DNA of 7,087 nucleotides from JASFRS01 sp050114795 (GCA_050114795.1 JASFRS010000127.1:1-7087); one strand, 5' to 3'. Shown: positions 1 through 6,969, numbered from the stretch's first letter. Made by a program: numbers and translations. Notes: generated from the sequence alone by a model not told the origin.

Positions 1-640
1 GTCGGGCAGCGGGTGCCATAGGCATATTGTCCTGCGGTTCAGCCGTCAGTGCCGGTGCCGGAGCTTCAGCTTTTTGAGCGGGCGCGGGAGCAGCAGCAGC
101 TTCACCCGCAGCAATTTTCCCAATCAATGCACCGATTTCAACCGTATCACCTTCTTTGGCGATTTGTTCAGCGAGGGTGCCTGCAGCAGGGGCAGGCACT
201 TCCATGGCGACTTTGTCGGTTTCAAGCTCTGCAACGGGCTCGTCCAAAGCAACGGCGTCGCCAGCATTTTTCAACCATTTACCAATCACAGCTTCGGTAA
301 TGGATTCGCCTAATTGAGGAACAGTGATGTCAACCGTTTCAGAAGATGCGGCTTTGGGGGCCTCTTCTGTCTTCGGCGCAGAGGTCGGAGCAGCAGCCTT
401 ACCGCTTTCATCAATCATTGCAAGAAGCGCGCCGATTTCCACGGTCTCCCCTTCTTTAGCAACAATCTCGCTTAAAGTTCCACCGACAGGCGCATTCACT
501 TCCATGGCCACTTTGTCGGTTTCCAACTCTGCGATGGGCTCATCCTGGGCAACGCTGTCGCCTACGGATTTGAGCCATTTCCCGACAGTGGCTTCGGTAA
601 TGGATTCGCCTAATTGTGGGACTTTTACTTCGCTCGCCAT
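1..640 (-). CDS. sucB: Dihydrolipoyl succinyltransferase (E2 of 2-oxoglutarate dehydrogenase), N-terminal part, with two lipoyl domains
   Basis: This is the E2 core subunit of the 2-oxoglutarate dehydrogenase complex; its swinging lipoyl arms carry the succinyl group from E1 (SucA) to CoA. The reading frame starts with ATG at 638-640, preceded by a good ribosome site (AGGAAG, 648-653, 7 nt spacing), and runs 213 codons off the left edge. Residues about 5-79 and 105-179 are two lipoyl domains, each with PQLGESITEA near its start and the lipoylation motif ETDKVAMEV; the target lysines are K43 and K143. Ala/Pro/Glu-rich linkers follow each domain (about 80-101 and 177-205). The last residues, MAPAAR, look like the beginning of the peripheral subunit-binding domain. 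The catalytic domain lies outside the window. The LGESITEA and ETDKV signatures and the position 23 bp after sucA favour the succinyltransferase over the pyruvate dehydrogenase E2. Two lipoyl domains are unusual for this enzyme. Confidence 0.95.
   Translation of the reverse strand, partial: MASEVKVPQLGESITEATVGKWLKSVGDSVAQDEPIAELETDKVAMEVNAPVGGTLSEIVAKEGETVEIGALLAMIDESGKAAAPTSAPKTEEAPKAASSETVDITVPQLGESITEAVIGKWLKNAGDAVALDEPVAELETDKVAMEVPAPAAGTLAEQIAKEGDTVEIGALIGKIAAGEAAAAPAPAQKAEAPAPALTAEPQDNMPMAPAAR
113..322 (-). repeat. Lipoyl domain copy 2 of a 300-bp tandem repeat in sucB
   Basis: This segment encodes SucB residues 107-176, the second lipoyl domain, with predicted lipoyl-lysine K143 (codon 212-214). 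It shares a 26-bp exact match with copy 1 (291-316 equals 591-616) and a second near-exact block around the lipoylation site (198-222 against 498-522, one mismatch). Confidence 0.9.
413..622 (-). repeat. Lipoyl domain copy 1 of a 300-bp tandem repeat in sucB
   Basis: This segment encodes SucB residues 7-76, the first lipoyl domain, with predicted lipoyl-lysine K43 (codon 512-514). It aligns without gaps to the second copy 300 bp further along the gene; by hand count 53 of 70 residues are identical. The period is exactly 100 codons, linker included. Confidence 0.9.
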
Positions 641-647
641 TGTTCTA

Positions 648-653
648 CTTCCT
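648..653 (-). promoter_or_regulatory. Ribosome binding site of sucB
   Basis: AGGAAG lies 7 nt before the sucB ATG, in the 23-bp gap after the sucA stop codon. It fixes the sucB start at 640. Confidence 0.7.
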
Positions 654-663
654 GTCCTATGGC

Positions 664-3579
664 TTAAAACTTAAGGGCATCGTCAACCAGCGCCGCCTGT
701 TGCGCTGCATGTTTCGATGCCAAACCTGTCGCCGTTGCGGCAGCCGCCGGGCGTCCCGCATAAACCGGGCGCGTCACCTTCAGCCCCGTTTCCAGCAAAA
801 CCTCTTCAATCAATGGATTCACAAAGAACCAATACCCCATATTTTTCGGTTCTTCCTGCGCCCAGACAAAGGATTTTGCGTTTTTAAAGCGGGCCAATTC
901 CTTCACCAACACATCATGGGGGAAGGGATAAAGCTGCTCAACGCGCATCAGATAAGTATCATCCTGGCCGCGTTCATCACGTTCTGCCAGCAGGTCATAA
1001 TAGACCTTGCCGGAACACAGCACGACCCGTTTGATTTTATCATCTGATTTCAAAGTAATATCGGACGCCTTGCCCATTTCCGCGTCATCAAAAAGGATGC
1101 GGTGGAATTCAGAGCCGGGGCCCATCTCCGCTAAATCAGACACTGCTTTTTTGTGACGCAGCAAGGATTTCGGCGTCATTAAAATCAGTGGCTTGCGGAA
1201 TTGGCGCATCATCTGACGACGCAGCACATGGAAATATTGTGCCGGCGTGGTCGGATAAGCGACCTGCATATTGTCTTCCGCGCAGAGCTGTAGGAAACGT
1301 TCAGGGCGCGCAGAGCTGTGTTCCGGACCCTGGCCTTCATAGCCATGGGGCAACAACATCACCAGGCCTGATGCCCGCAGCCATTTCGCTTCGGATGAGG
1401 AAATAAACTGGTCAATCAGGATTTGTGCGCCATTGACGAAGTCACCAAATTGCGCTTCCCACAGGACCAAAGTATTGGGGTCCGCTTGGGAATAGCCATA
1501 TTCATAACCCAGCACACCATATTCGGATAAGGGGCTGTCCAGAACCTCAAAAGTGCCTTTGGCATCAATATGATTCAGTGGGAGATAACGGAATTCTGTC
1601 TTCTGGTCGATGAAGCCCGCATGGCGTTGGGAGAAAGTCCCCCGCGTGGAATCCTGACCTGACAAACGCACGTCATAGCCTTGTTTCAGCAGCGAACCAA
1701 AGGCCAAAGCCTCCGCCGTTGCCCAGTCAAAGCCTGCGCCTTTGTCAAACATCTTATCTTTAGCATCCAACACCCGTTTCAAAGTGCGGTGCATGTTGAA
1801 ATGCTCTGGAACGAAGGTCAGAGCCTTACCGATATCGCGAAGTGTGTGGTCGGATACGCCAGTGTCTGCACGCCGTGCCTGGCCTGCTTCTTCCTGCGGT
1901 TTGCCAAGGCCGGACCATTTACCTGCGAACCAATCCGCCTTATTGGGCTTATAGCTCGTAGCCGCATCAAACTCGTCTTCCAACATTTCATTGAAGGAGG
2001 CTTTGATGCGCTCAAATTTCGCATCATCAATCAAACCCTCTTCTTTCAGCCGTTCTGCATAGATATCAACGACAAGCGGATGCTTACGGATGGCCTGATA
2101 CATCAATGGCTGTGTAAATGCCGGTTCATCGGATTCATTATGACCAAAGCGGCGATAGCAAATCATATCGATGACCACATCGCGCTTGAAAGTCTGGCGG
2201 AATTCCGTTGCAACCTTAGTTGCAAAAACCACCGCTTCCGGATCATCCCCATTCACATGGAAGATGGGCGCCTGCACCATCTTCGCCACATCACTTGGAT
2301 AAGGAGACGAGCGGGAGAATTGCGGGCTAGTGGTGAAACCAATCTGGTTATTCACGATGAAATGGATGGTGCCGCCGGTGTTATAGCCTTTCACACCGGA
2401 GAAGGCGAAGCATTCAGCCACAATCCCCTGCCCTGCAAAGGCTGCATCGCCATGAAGCAGAAGGGGTAAGACCTGCGTACGGTCTTTATCATCCATCTGC
2501 GTTTGTTTGGCGCGGACTTTACCAATGGCAACCGGGTCAACGGCTTCCAAATGAGACGGGTTGGCGGTCAAAGACAAATGCACTGGATTGCCGTCAAATT
2601 CACGGTCGGCAGAGGTACCCAAATGGTATTTAACATCGCCTGAGCCACCCACATCATCGGGGTTGGCTGAGCCGCCGTGAAATTCATGGAATAAAGCCTT
2701 ATACGGCTTTTGCATGACGTTGGTTAGCACGTTTAACCGACCGCGGTGCGGCATGCCGATGACCACTTCTTTCAAACCGAAATGCCCACCGGTTTTCAAA
2801 ACCGCTTCCAAGGCCGGAACCATGGCTTCGCCACCGTCCAAACCAAAGCGCTTGGTGCCTGCATATTTCTTGCCCAAGAAGCGCTCAAATTGATCCGCTT
2901 CCACAAGCTTGTTTAAAATGGCAAGCTTGCCTTCTGGTGTGAACTGGATTTCCTTATCACGGCCTTCAATGCGATGTTGAATCCATGCCTTTTCAGCGGC
3001 ATCGGAAATATGCATGAATTCAACGGCGATGGAGGAGCAATAAGTCCGCTCCAAAATCTCCATGATTTCATGCACCGTAGCAGTTTCCAAGCCCAGCACA
3101 TTGTCAATGAAGATGGGGCGGTCCATATCTTCCGGACCAAAGCCATAAGTAGCTGGGTCCAATTCCGCATGAGGGGGGCGTTCCCACAGACCCAACGGAT
3201 CGAGTTTGGCATGAAGATGACCACGTACGCGGTAAGCACGTATCATCATCAATGCACGAATTGAGTCCAATGTAGCTGCACGAACAGCTTCGCCGTCTGT
3301 TGCAGCGGCCTTGGCTTTCGCAGCGGGCTTTGGTTCCGTTTGCGTCAACCAAGACGGGTCAAGGGCGGAATTCCACTCATCCAAATCAGCAGGTGGCCAG
3401 TCTTTACGGGCCCAGCTGGGGCTGCCATTGGTGCCAGCACCCATTTCCAGACCTGCGAAATAGTCCTTCCACTCATTGCTCACAGAGCTGGGGTTGGACT
3501 TAAATTTCTTATAAAGACCTTCGACGAAGGAGGCGCCAGCGCCGCCTAAGTCTTCAGAAGTTATTTTATCTTGTGCCAT
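664..3579 (-). CDS. sucA: 2-oxoglutarate dehydrogenase E1 component (thiamine diphosphate-dependent)
   Basis: SucA decarboxylates 2-oxoglutarate with thiamine diphosphate and transfers the succinyl group to the lipoyl domains of SucB. The product is 971 residues; the E. coli enzyme has 933. Residues about 11-41 (LGGAGASFVEGLY then DYF) match the conserved N-terminal segment that docks E1 to the E2 core. The linker at about 80-95 is Ala/Lys-rich. The thiamine-binding half contains GMPHRGRLN (275-283), KYHLG with H319, NPSHLE (340-345), GDAAFAGQG (377-385) and NNQIGFTT (410-417), the last two forming the Mg/ThDP motif. FGHNESDEP is at 478-486. The transketolase-like second half has DSTRGTFSQRHA (643-654), EAQFGDF (708-714) and LLPHGYEGQGPEHSSARPERF (742-762). 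The C-terminus (AGRPAAAATATG) is typical. No residue loss is apparent. ATG at 3577-3579 is the only start codon between the in-frame sucD stop and residue 46, although no good ribosome site lies at the usual distance. Confidence 0.98.
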   Translation of the reverse strand: MAQDKITSEDLGGAGASFVEGLYKKFKSNPSSVSNEWKDYFAGLEMGAGTNGSPSWARKDWPPADLDEWNSALDPSWLTQTEPKPAAKAKAAATDGEAVRAATLDSIRALMMIRAYRVRGHLHAKLDPLGLWERPPHAELDPATYGFGPEDMDRPIFIDNVLGLETATVHEIMEILERTYCSSIAVEFMHISDAAEKAWIQHRIEGRDKEIQFTPEGKLAILNKLVEADQFERFLGKKYAGTKRFGLDGGEAMVPALEAVLKTGGHFGLKEVVIGMPHRGRLNVLTNVMQKPYKALFHEFHGGSANPDDVGGSGDVKYHLGTSADREFDGNPVHLSLTANPSHLEAVDPVAIGKVRAKQTQMDDKDRTQVLPLLLHGDAAFAGQGIVAECFAFSGVKGYNTGGTIHFIVNNQIGFTTSPQFSRSSPYPSDVAKMVQAPIFHVNGDDPEAVVFATKVATEFRQTFKRDVVIDMICYRRFGHNESDEPAFTQPLMYQAIRKHPLVVDIYAERLKEEGLIDDAKFERIKASFNEMLEDEFDAATSYKPNKADWFAGKWSGLGKPQEEAGQARRADTGVSDHTLRDIGKALTFVPEHFNMHRTLKRVLDAKDKMFDKGAGFDWATAEALAFGSLLKQGYDVRLSGQDSTRGTFSQRHAGFIDQKTEFRYLPLNHIDAKGTFEVLDSPLSEYGVLGYEYGYSQADPNTLVLWEAQFGDFVNGAQILIDQFISSSEAKWLRASGLVMLLPHGYEGQGPEHSSARPERFLQLCAEDNMQVAYPTTPAQYFHVLRRQMMRQFRKPLILMTPKSLLRHKKAVSDLAEMGPGSEFHRILFDDAEMGKASDITLKSDDKIKRVVLCSGKVYYDLLAERDERGQDDTYLMRVEQLYPFPHDVLVKELARFKNAKSFVWAQEEPKNMGYWFFVNPLIEEVLLETGLKVTRPVYAGRPAAAATATGLASKHAAQQAALVDDALKF

Positions 3580-3612
3580 GGCTGATATTTGCGAGTTGCC
3601 CCGCCCTCTCCA

Positions 3613-4488
3613 TTAGCCTTTCAGCAAATCTACCAAAGTCGTGCCCAAAGTTGCAGGGGATTCCGCAACGCGGATACCTGCGGACTGCATCGCTTCGATT
3701 TTATCCTCAGCACCGCCTTTGCCACCGGACACAATCGCACCCGCATGGCCCATTGTGCGGCCTGGAGGTGCTGTACGTCCGGCGATAAAGCCAACCATTG
3801 GTTTTTTCACTTTGGAGGATTTGATGAATTCCGCAGCTTCTTCTTCCGCAGAGCCACCAATTTCACCAATCATGATGATGGACTGGGTTTCATCATCAGC
3901 CAAGAACATCTCCAAAACGTCGATGAAGTTGGTGCCATTAACCGGATCACCACCAATACCAACGGCTGTCGTTTGACCAAGACCTTCTGCTGAAGTTTGC
4001 GCCACAGCTTCATAAGTCAAGGTGCCGGAACGAGAAACCACGCCCACAGAACCTTTTTTGAAGATGGAGCCAGGCATGATGCCGATTTTACAGGCTTCAG
4101 GCGTCAACACACCGGGGCAGTTCGGGCCGATAAGGCGGCTGTTGGAGCCAGCCAAAGCGCGTTTCACTTTCACCATGTCCAAAACGGGAATGCCTTCGGT
4201 GATGGCGACAATCAATTCGATTTCCGCATCAATGGCTTCCAAAATGGCATCCGCAGCAAAGGGCGGCGGCACATAGATGGCGGAAGCATTGGCACCGGTT
4301 TTGGCGCGCGCTTCATGCACGGTGTTATAAACCGGCAGACCGATATGGTCTTTGCCACCTTTACCAGGTGTGACACCGGCAACCATTTTGGTGCCATAGG
4401 CCATGGCCTGTTCGGTGTGGAACGTCCCGTTATTCCCTGTGATACCCTGGCAGATGACCTTGGTATTTGCGTCTACTAAAATGGCCAT
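3613..4488 (-). CDS. sucD: Succinyl-CoA synthetase (ADP/GDP-forming), alpha subunit
   Basis: SucD is the CoA-binding and phosphohistidine-bearing subunit of succinyl-CoA synthetase, which makes succinate and ATP or GTP from succinyl-CoA. The product has 291 residues, against 289 in E. coli. The N-terminal Rossmann-like CoA-binding domain shows GITGNNGTFH (15-24) and GVTPGKGG (38-45). GPNCPG (121-126) contains the conserved cysteine C124 near the CoA site. SRSGTLTYE (152-160) and GIGGDPVNGT (177-186) belong to the ligase domain. GRTMGHAGAI (243-252) holds the active-site histidine H248, which is phosphorylated during catalysis. The start is 4 bp after the sucC stop with a strong ribosome site inside the end of sucC, so the two subunits should be translationally coupled in equal amounts. 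All key motifs are present. Confidence 0.98.
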   Translation of the reverse strand: MAILVDANTKVICQGITGNNGTFHTEQAMAYGTKMVAGVTPGKGGKDHIGLPVYNTVHEARAKTGANASAIYVPPPFAADAILEAIDAEIELIVAITEGIPVLDMVKVKRALAGSNSRLIGPNCPGVLTPEACKIGIMPGSIFKKGSVGVVSRSGTLTYEAVAQTSAEGLGQTTAVGIGGDPVNGTNFIDVLEMFLADDETQSIIMIGEIGGSAEEEAAEFIKSSKVKKPMVGFIAGRTAPPGRTMGHAGAIVSGGKGGAEDKIEAMQSAGIRVAESPATLGTTLVDLLKG

Positions 4489-4492
4489 GAGA

Positions 4493-5659
4493 TTAAGCCT
4501 CCTTCACGGCAGCGACGACTTTTTTCGCTGCATCGCCTAAGTCATCAGCGGCAATGATGGGCAAGCCGCTGTCTGCCAAAATCTGTTTGCCCTTCTCAAC
4601 ATTGGTGCCTTCTAAACGCACGACCAATGGCACGGACAATTCAACCTGTTTGGCGGCCGCCACGATACCCGATGCAATCACATCGCATTTCATGATGCCG
4701 CCGAAGATGTTCACGAGAACGCCTTCCACTGCCGGGTCAGATAGGATGATTTTGAAGGCTGCTGTCACACGCTCTTCCGTTGCCCCACCACCTACGTCGA
4801 GGAAGTTGGCAGGCTCAGCGCCATTCAGCTTGATGATGTCCATGGTTGCCATGGCAAGACCGGCGCCGTTCACCATGCAGCCGATATTGCCATCAAGCTT
4901 CACATAGTTGAGGTCGTATTTGGAAGCTTCCACTTCCATTGGGTCTTCTTCGCTTAAATCACGAAGTTCAGCCACGTCAGGATGACGGAAAACCGCGTTG
5001 CCATCGAAGGACATTTTCGCATCCAGCACAACCATATGGTCGTCTTCCGTGACAACCAGCGGGTTGATTTCAAGCAAGCTTGCGTCTTTTTCCTGGAAGG
5101 CTTTGTACAGCGCCTGGATAAGCTTGGCGAATTCTTTGCCACTTTGGCCGGACAGGCCGAGGCCAAAGCTCAAACGGCGAATGTGATGCGGCATTAAGCC
5201 TGAGGCCGGGTCAACCGTGATGGTGACGATTTTCTCAGGGGTCTTTTCAGCCACTTCCTCAATGTCCATCCCGCCCTCGGTGGAAGCCATGATGGCAACC
5301 CTTGAAGACGCACGGTCAACGAGGAGGGAGAGGTACAATTCACGGGCAATGGCGCAGCCGTCTTCAATATAAAGACGGCCCACTTCTTTACCCTGCGGGC
5401 CAGTTTGGTGCGTGACCAAAGTCTTGCCCAGGATTTCGCCGGCCCAATGCTTTACATCGTCCAGAGATTTAACAACTTTCACGCCGCCCGCTTTACCGCG
5501 GCCACCTGCGTGAATTTGCGCTTTAACAACCCAGACCGGGCCGCCTAATTTCTCAGCACCTTCTACCGCTTCTTCAACGGTGAATGCGGGATATCCCTCC
5601 AGCACCGGCGCACCATATTGGGCCAAGAGTTTCTTGGCCTGATACTCATGGATATTCAT
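4493..5659 (-). CDS. sucC: Succinyl-CoA synthetase (ADP/GDP-forming), beta subunit
   Basis: SucC is the nucleotide- and succinate-binding subunit, partner of SucD. At 388 residues it equals the E. coli protein in length. The N-terminal ATP-grasp domain starts with the family signature MNIHEYQAK. It includes KAQIHAGGRGKAGGV (46-60; K46 and G53 contact nucleotide in the family), E99 in the hinge, and LLEINP (195-200) with N199 plus LDAK (212-215) with D213, the usual Mg ligands. The C-terminal ligase domain has NGAGLAMAT (264-272), FLDVGGGA (286-293) and NIFGGIMKCD (317-326). Whether it uses ADP or GDP cannot be told from sequence alone. The start ATG is 16 bp after the mdh stop; AGGGAGA (5670-5676) overlaps that stop and lies 10 nt upstream. 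Confidence 0.98.
   Translation of the reverse strand: MNIHEYQAKKLLAQYGAPVLEGYPAFTVEEAVEGAEKLGGPVWVVKAQIHAGGRGKAGGVKVVKSLDDVKHWAGEILGKTLVTHQTGPQGKEVGRLYIEDGCAIARELYLSLLVDRASSRVAIMASTEGGMDIEEVAEKTPEKIVTITVDPASGLMPHHIRRLSFGLGLSGQSGKEFAKLIQALYKAFQEKDASLLEINPLVVTEDDHMVVLDAKMSFDGNAVFRHPDVAELRDLSEEDPMEVEASKYDLNYVKLDGNIGCMVNGAGLAMATMDIIKLNGAEPANFLDVGGGATEERVTAAFKIILSDPAVEGVLVNIFGGIMKCDVIASGIVAAAKQVELSVPLVVRLEGTNVEKGKQILADSGLPIIAADDLGDAAKKVVAAVKEA
4498..4504 (-). promoter_or_regulatory. Ribosome binding site of sucD, embedded in the end of sucC
   Basis: AAGGAGG, a perfect Shine-Dalgarno match, is formed by the last sense codons of sucC (Lys-Glu-Ala) and sits 9 nt before the sucD ATG. The ribosome finishing sucC would uncover or reuse it, which suits the 1:1 subunit ratio of SucCD. 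Confidence 0.85.
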
Positions 5660-5669
5660 GGGGAACGTC

Positions 5670-5676
5670 TCTCCCT
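5670..5676 (-). promoter_or_regulatory. Ribosome binding site of sucC, overlapping the mdh stop codon
   Basis: AGGGAGA begins in the final base of the mdh TAA and lies 10 nt before the sucC ATG. The overlap suggests continuous translation from mdh into sucC. Confidence 0.65.
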
Positions 5677-6638
5677 TAGCTCAAAGACGGGTCGATGTTT
5701 TTGCATGCGGAAACAAGACCTTCCACAGCGCCCACCGAGTTTTCAAAGCCGGACTTCTCTTCGCCCTGCAATTCGATTTCAACAATACGCTCGACGCCAT
5801 CTGCGCCAATCACGCAAGGCACGCCCACATACATGTCATTCAAACCATATTGGCCTGTTAAATGTGCGGCACAAGGCAGCAAACGCTTTTTATCTTTTAA
5901 ATAGCTCTCAGCCATTTGAACGGCGGAGCTTGCTGGCGCATAATAAGCGGACCCGGTTTTCAACAGACCAACGATTTCCGCACCGCCGTCGCGGGTGCGT
6001 TGAATAATCTGATCGATTTTTTCCTGTGTGGACCAACCCATTTTAATCAGGTCAGGAACAGGAATACCGGCAACAGTGGAATAGCGCGCCAAAGGCACCA
6101 TCGTGTCGCCATGGCCGCCCAGCACAAAAGCTGTCACATCTTCAACGGACACATTAAATTCTTCAGCCAGGAAGTGACGGAAACGGGCTGAGTCCAAAAC
6201 GCCAGCCATGCCGACAACTTTGTTATGGGGCAGACCGGAAAATTCACGCAGCGCCCAAACCATGGCGTCCAGCGGGTTGGTGATGCAGATAACGAAAGCG
6301 TTGGGCGCATGTTCTTTAATGCCTTCGCCAACAGCTTTCATGACTTTCAAATTGATGCCGAGGAGATCATCACGGCTCATGCCCGGCTTACGCGCCACAC
6401 CGGCGGTCACGATGCAGACATCCGCGCCTGCAATATCGGCATAGTCATTGGCGCCTTTTAAATTGACGTCAAAGCCTTCTACCGGTGCGGACTCAGCGAT
6501 ATCCAGCGCCTTACCCTGGGGCAGACCCTCTGCGATATCAAAGAGAACAACATCCCCCAATTCCTTCAGCCCAATCAAATGAGCCAAAGTGCCGCCAATC
6601 ATACCGGCGCCAATCAATGCGATTTTTTTGCGTGCCAT
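5676..6638 (-). CDS. mdh: Malate dehydrogenase (NAD, LDH-like family)
   Basis: Mdh interconverts malate and oxaloacetate using NAD. The chosen start gives 320 residues, the usual size for the LDH-like malate dehydrogenases of Alphaproteobacteria. The Rossmann motif GAGMIGG is at 10-16, and the acidic residue D34 at the end of the second strand favours NAD over NADP. ARKPGMSRDDLL (82-93) carries R83 in the substrate-specificity loop, the arginine that marks malate rather than lactate dehydrogenase, and R89. ITNPLD is at 119-124. The catalytic pair is D149 and H176 (GGHGDTM, 174-180), with substrate-binding R152 in DSARFR. The frame extends upstream to a TTG at 6740, but MARKKIALIGAG is the normal family N-terminus and a modest site (GGGAT, 6647-6651) precedes it by 8 nt. 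It is the first gene of the operon. Confidence 0.97.
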   Translation of the reverse strand: MARKKIALIGAGMIGGTLAHLIGLKELGDVVLFDIAEGLPQGKALDIAESAPVEGFDVNLKGANDYADIAGADVCIVTAGVARKPGMSRDDLLGINLKVMKAVGEGIKEHAPNAFVICITNPLDAMVWALREFSGLPHNKVVGMAGVLDSARFRHFLAEEFNVSVEDVTAFVLGGHGDTMVPLARYSTVAGIPVPDLIKMGWSTQEKIDQIIQRTRDGGAEIVGLLKTGSAYYAPASSAVQMAESYLKDKKRLLPCAAHLTGQYGLNDMYVGVPCVIGADGVERIVEIELQGEEKSGFENSVGAVEGLVSACKNIDPSLS

Positions 6639-6671
6639 GAATTCACATCCCGCTGCTTTATCAAATACAGG

Positions 6672-6710
6672 CCACCAATATCTAGAATCCGGGCCCATTA
6701 AATTGGGTGG
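6672..6710 (-). promoter_or_regulatory. Possible stem-loop in the mdh leader
   Basis: CCACCAAT (6672-6679) is complementary to ATTGGGTGG (6702-6710) apart from one bulged base, and the loop contains GGGCCC (6691-6696), itself a palindrome. If transcription starts upstream of 6710 this would fold at the very 5' end of the operon mRNA. Confidence 0.3.
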
Positions 6711-6740
6711 GGTGTAGCGCGATTTTAGAGTCACTTGCAA
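6711..6740 (-). promoter_or_regulatory. Candidate promoter of the mdh-sucCDAB operon
   Basis: On the minus strand TTGCAAG (6734-6740) could be the -35 element and GCTACACC (6711-6718) the -10. The latter matches 7 of 8 positions of the Caulobacter housekeeping consensus GCTANAWC, though the spacing is slightly long. It would start the mRNA near 6704, giving a leader of about 65 nt before the mdh ATG. This is a by-eye prediction. Confidence 0.3.
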
Positions 6741-6749
6741 GCTTCGAAG
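6734..6749. repeat. Two adjacent 8-bp palindromes (CTTNNAAG twice), possible operator
   Basis: CTTGCAAG (6734-6741) is directly followed by CTTCGAAG (6742-6749), each a perfect palindrome; the second extends to a 10-bp palindrome (6741-6750). They cover and flank the candidate -35 of the mdh promoter, a typical place for a repressor or activator to bind. Confidence 0.35.
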
Positions 6750-6790
6750 CAGTATTTAACCCCGCAAAATTGCTGCACGCGCGAAATTGT

Positions 6791-6843
6791 GAAATGAGGC
6801 AACACATTCACAGGTCATTCCTCAGCCCCTTTCATCTCATTTC
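6791..6843. repeat. Inverted repeat GAAATGAG / CTCATTTC
   Basis: Perfect 8-bp arms (6791-6798 and 6836-6843) enclose 37 bp. A shorter competing pairing, TGAGG (6795-6799) with CCTCA (6820-6824), uses part of the left arm. The function is unknown; it lies upstream of both candidate promoters. Confidence 0.35.
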
Positions 6844-6919
6844 GGGTTTTTAGGCCGCTGATGCAGCAGGTTTTAAAAATACCTATTTAGAATGATGCGA
6901 ACCCAGGCCTGTTTTCAGC

Positions 6920-6947
6920 TCACCGCGACTCAGCATCACTTCACCGC
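6920..6947 (+). repeat. Direct repeat TCACCGC, 21 bp apart
   Basis: TCACCGC occurs at 6920-6926 and 6941-6947. The 21-bp offset is two helical turns, so both copies face the same side of the DNA, about 60 and 80 bp before the supposed start of the plus-strand gene's mRNA. This could be an activator site, but a 7-bp match may be chance. Confidence 0.25.
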
Positions 6948-6969
6948 ATTAAAATTCAAAATCACAAGT

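Noticed and set aside
1..640. Assignment of the partial E2 gene as pyruvate dehydrogenase E2 (aceF/pdhC) because of its two lipoyl domains
   Set aside because: Both domains have the LGESITEA and ETDKV signatures of the succinyltransferase, and the gene follows sucA by 23 bp.
49..674. Plus-strand open frames across the sucB lipoyl region
   Set aside because: They are antisense to conserved lipoyl-domain codons and arise from the Ala/Pro-rich composition of the true gene.
1681..2469. A 262-codon open frame on the plus strand inside sucA
   Set aside because: It is fully antisense to well-conserved sucA coding sequence, has no recognisable domain, and its composition is explained by the codon pattern of the opposite strand.
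3580..3612. A possible promoter or terminator between sucD and sucA
   Set aside because: The gap is only 33 bp and shows no stem-loop with a T run and no paired -35/-10 elements.
6639..6740. A 34-residue N-terminal extension of Mdh starting at a TTG codon
   Set aside because: The family N-terminus is at the internal ATG (6638), the extension has no family similarity, no ribosome site precedes the TTG, and the region overlaps the candidate promoter.
6685..6931. Three GANTC sites (6685, 6728, 6927), possible CcrM methylation control
   Set aside because: About one or two are expected by chance in 380 bp, and GANTC also occurs freely within the genes here, so no enrichment can be claimed.
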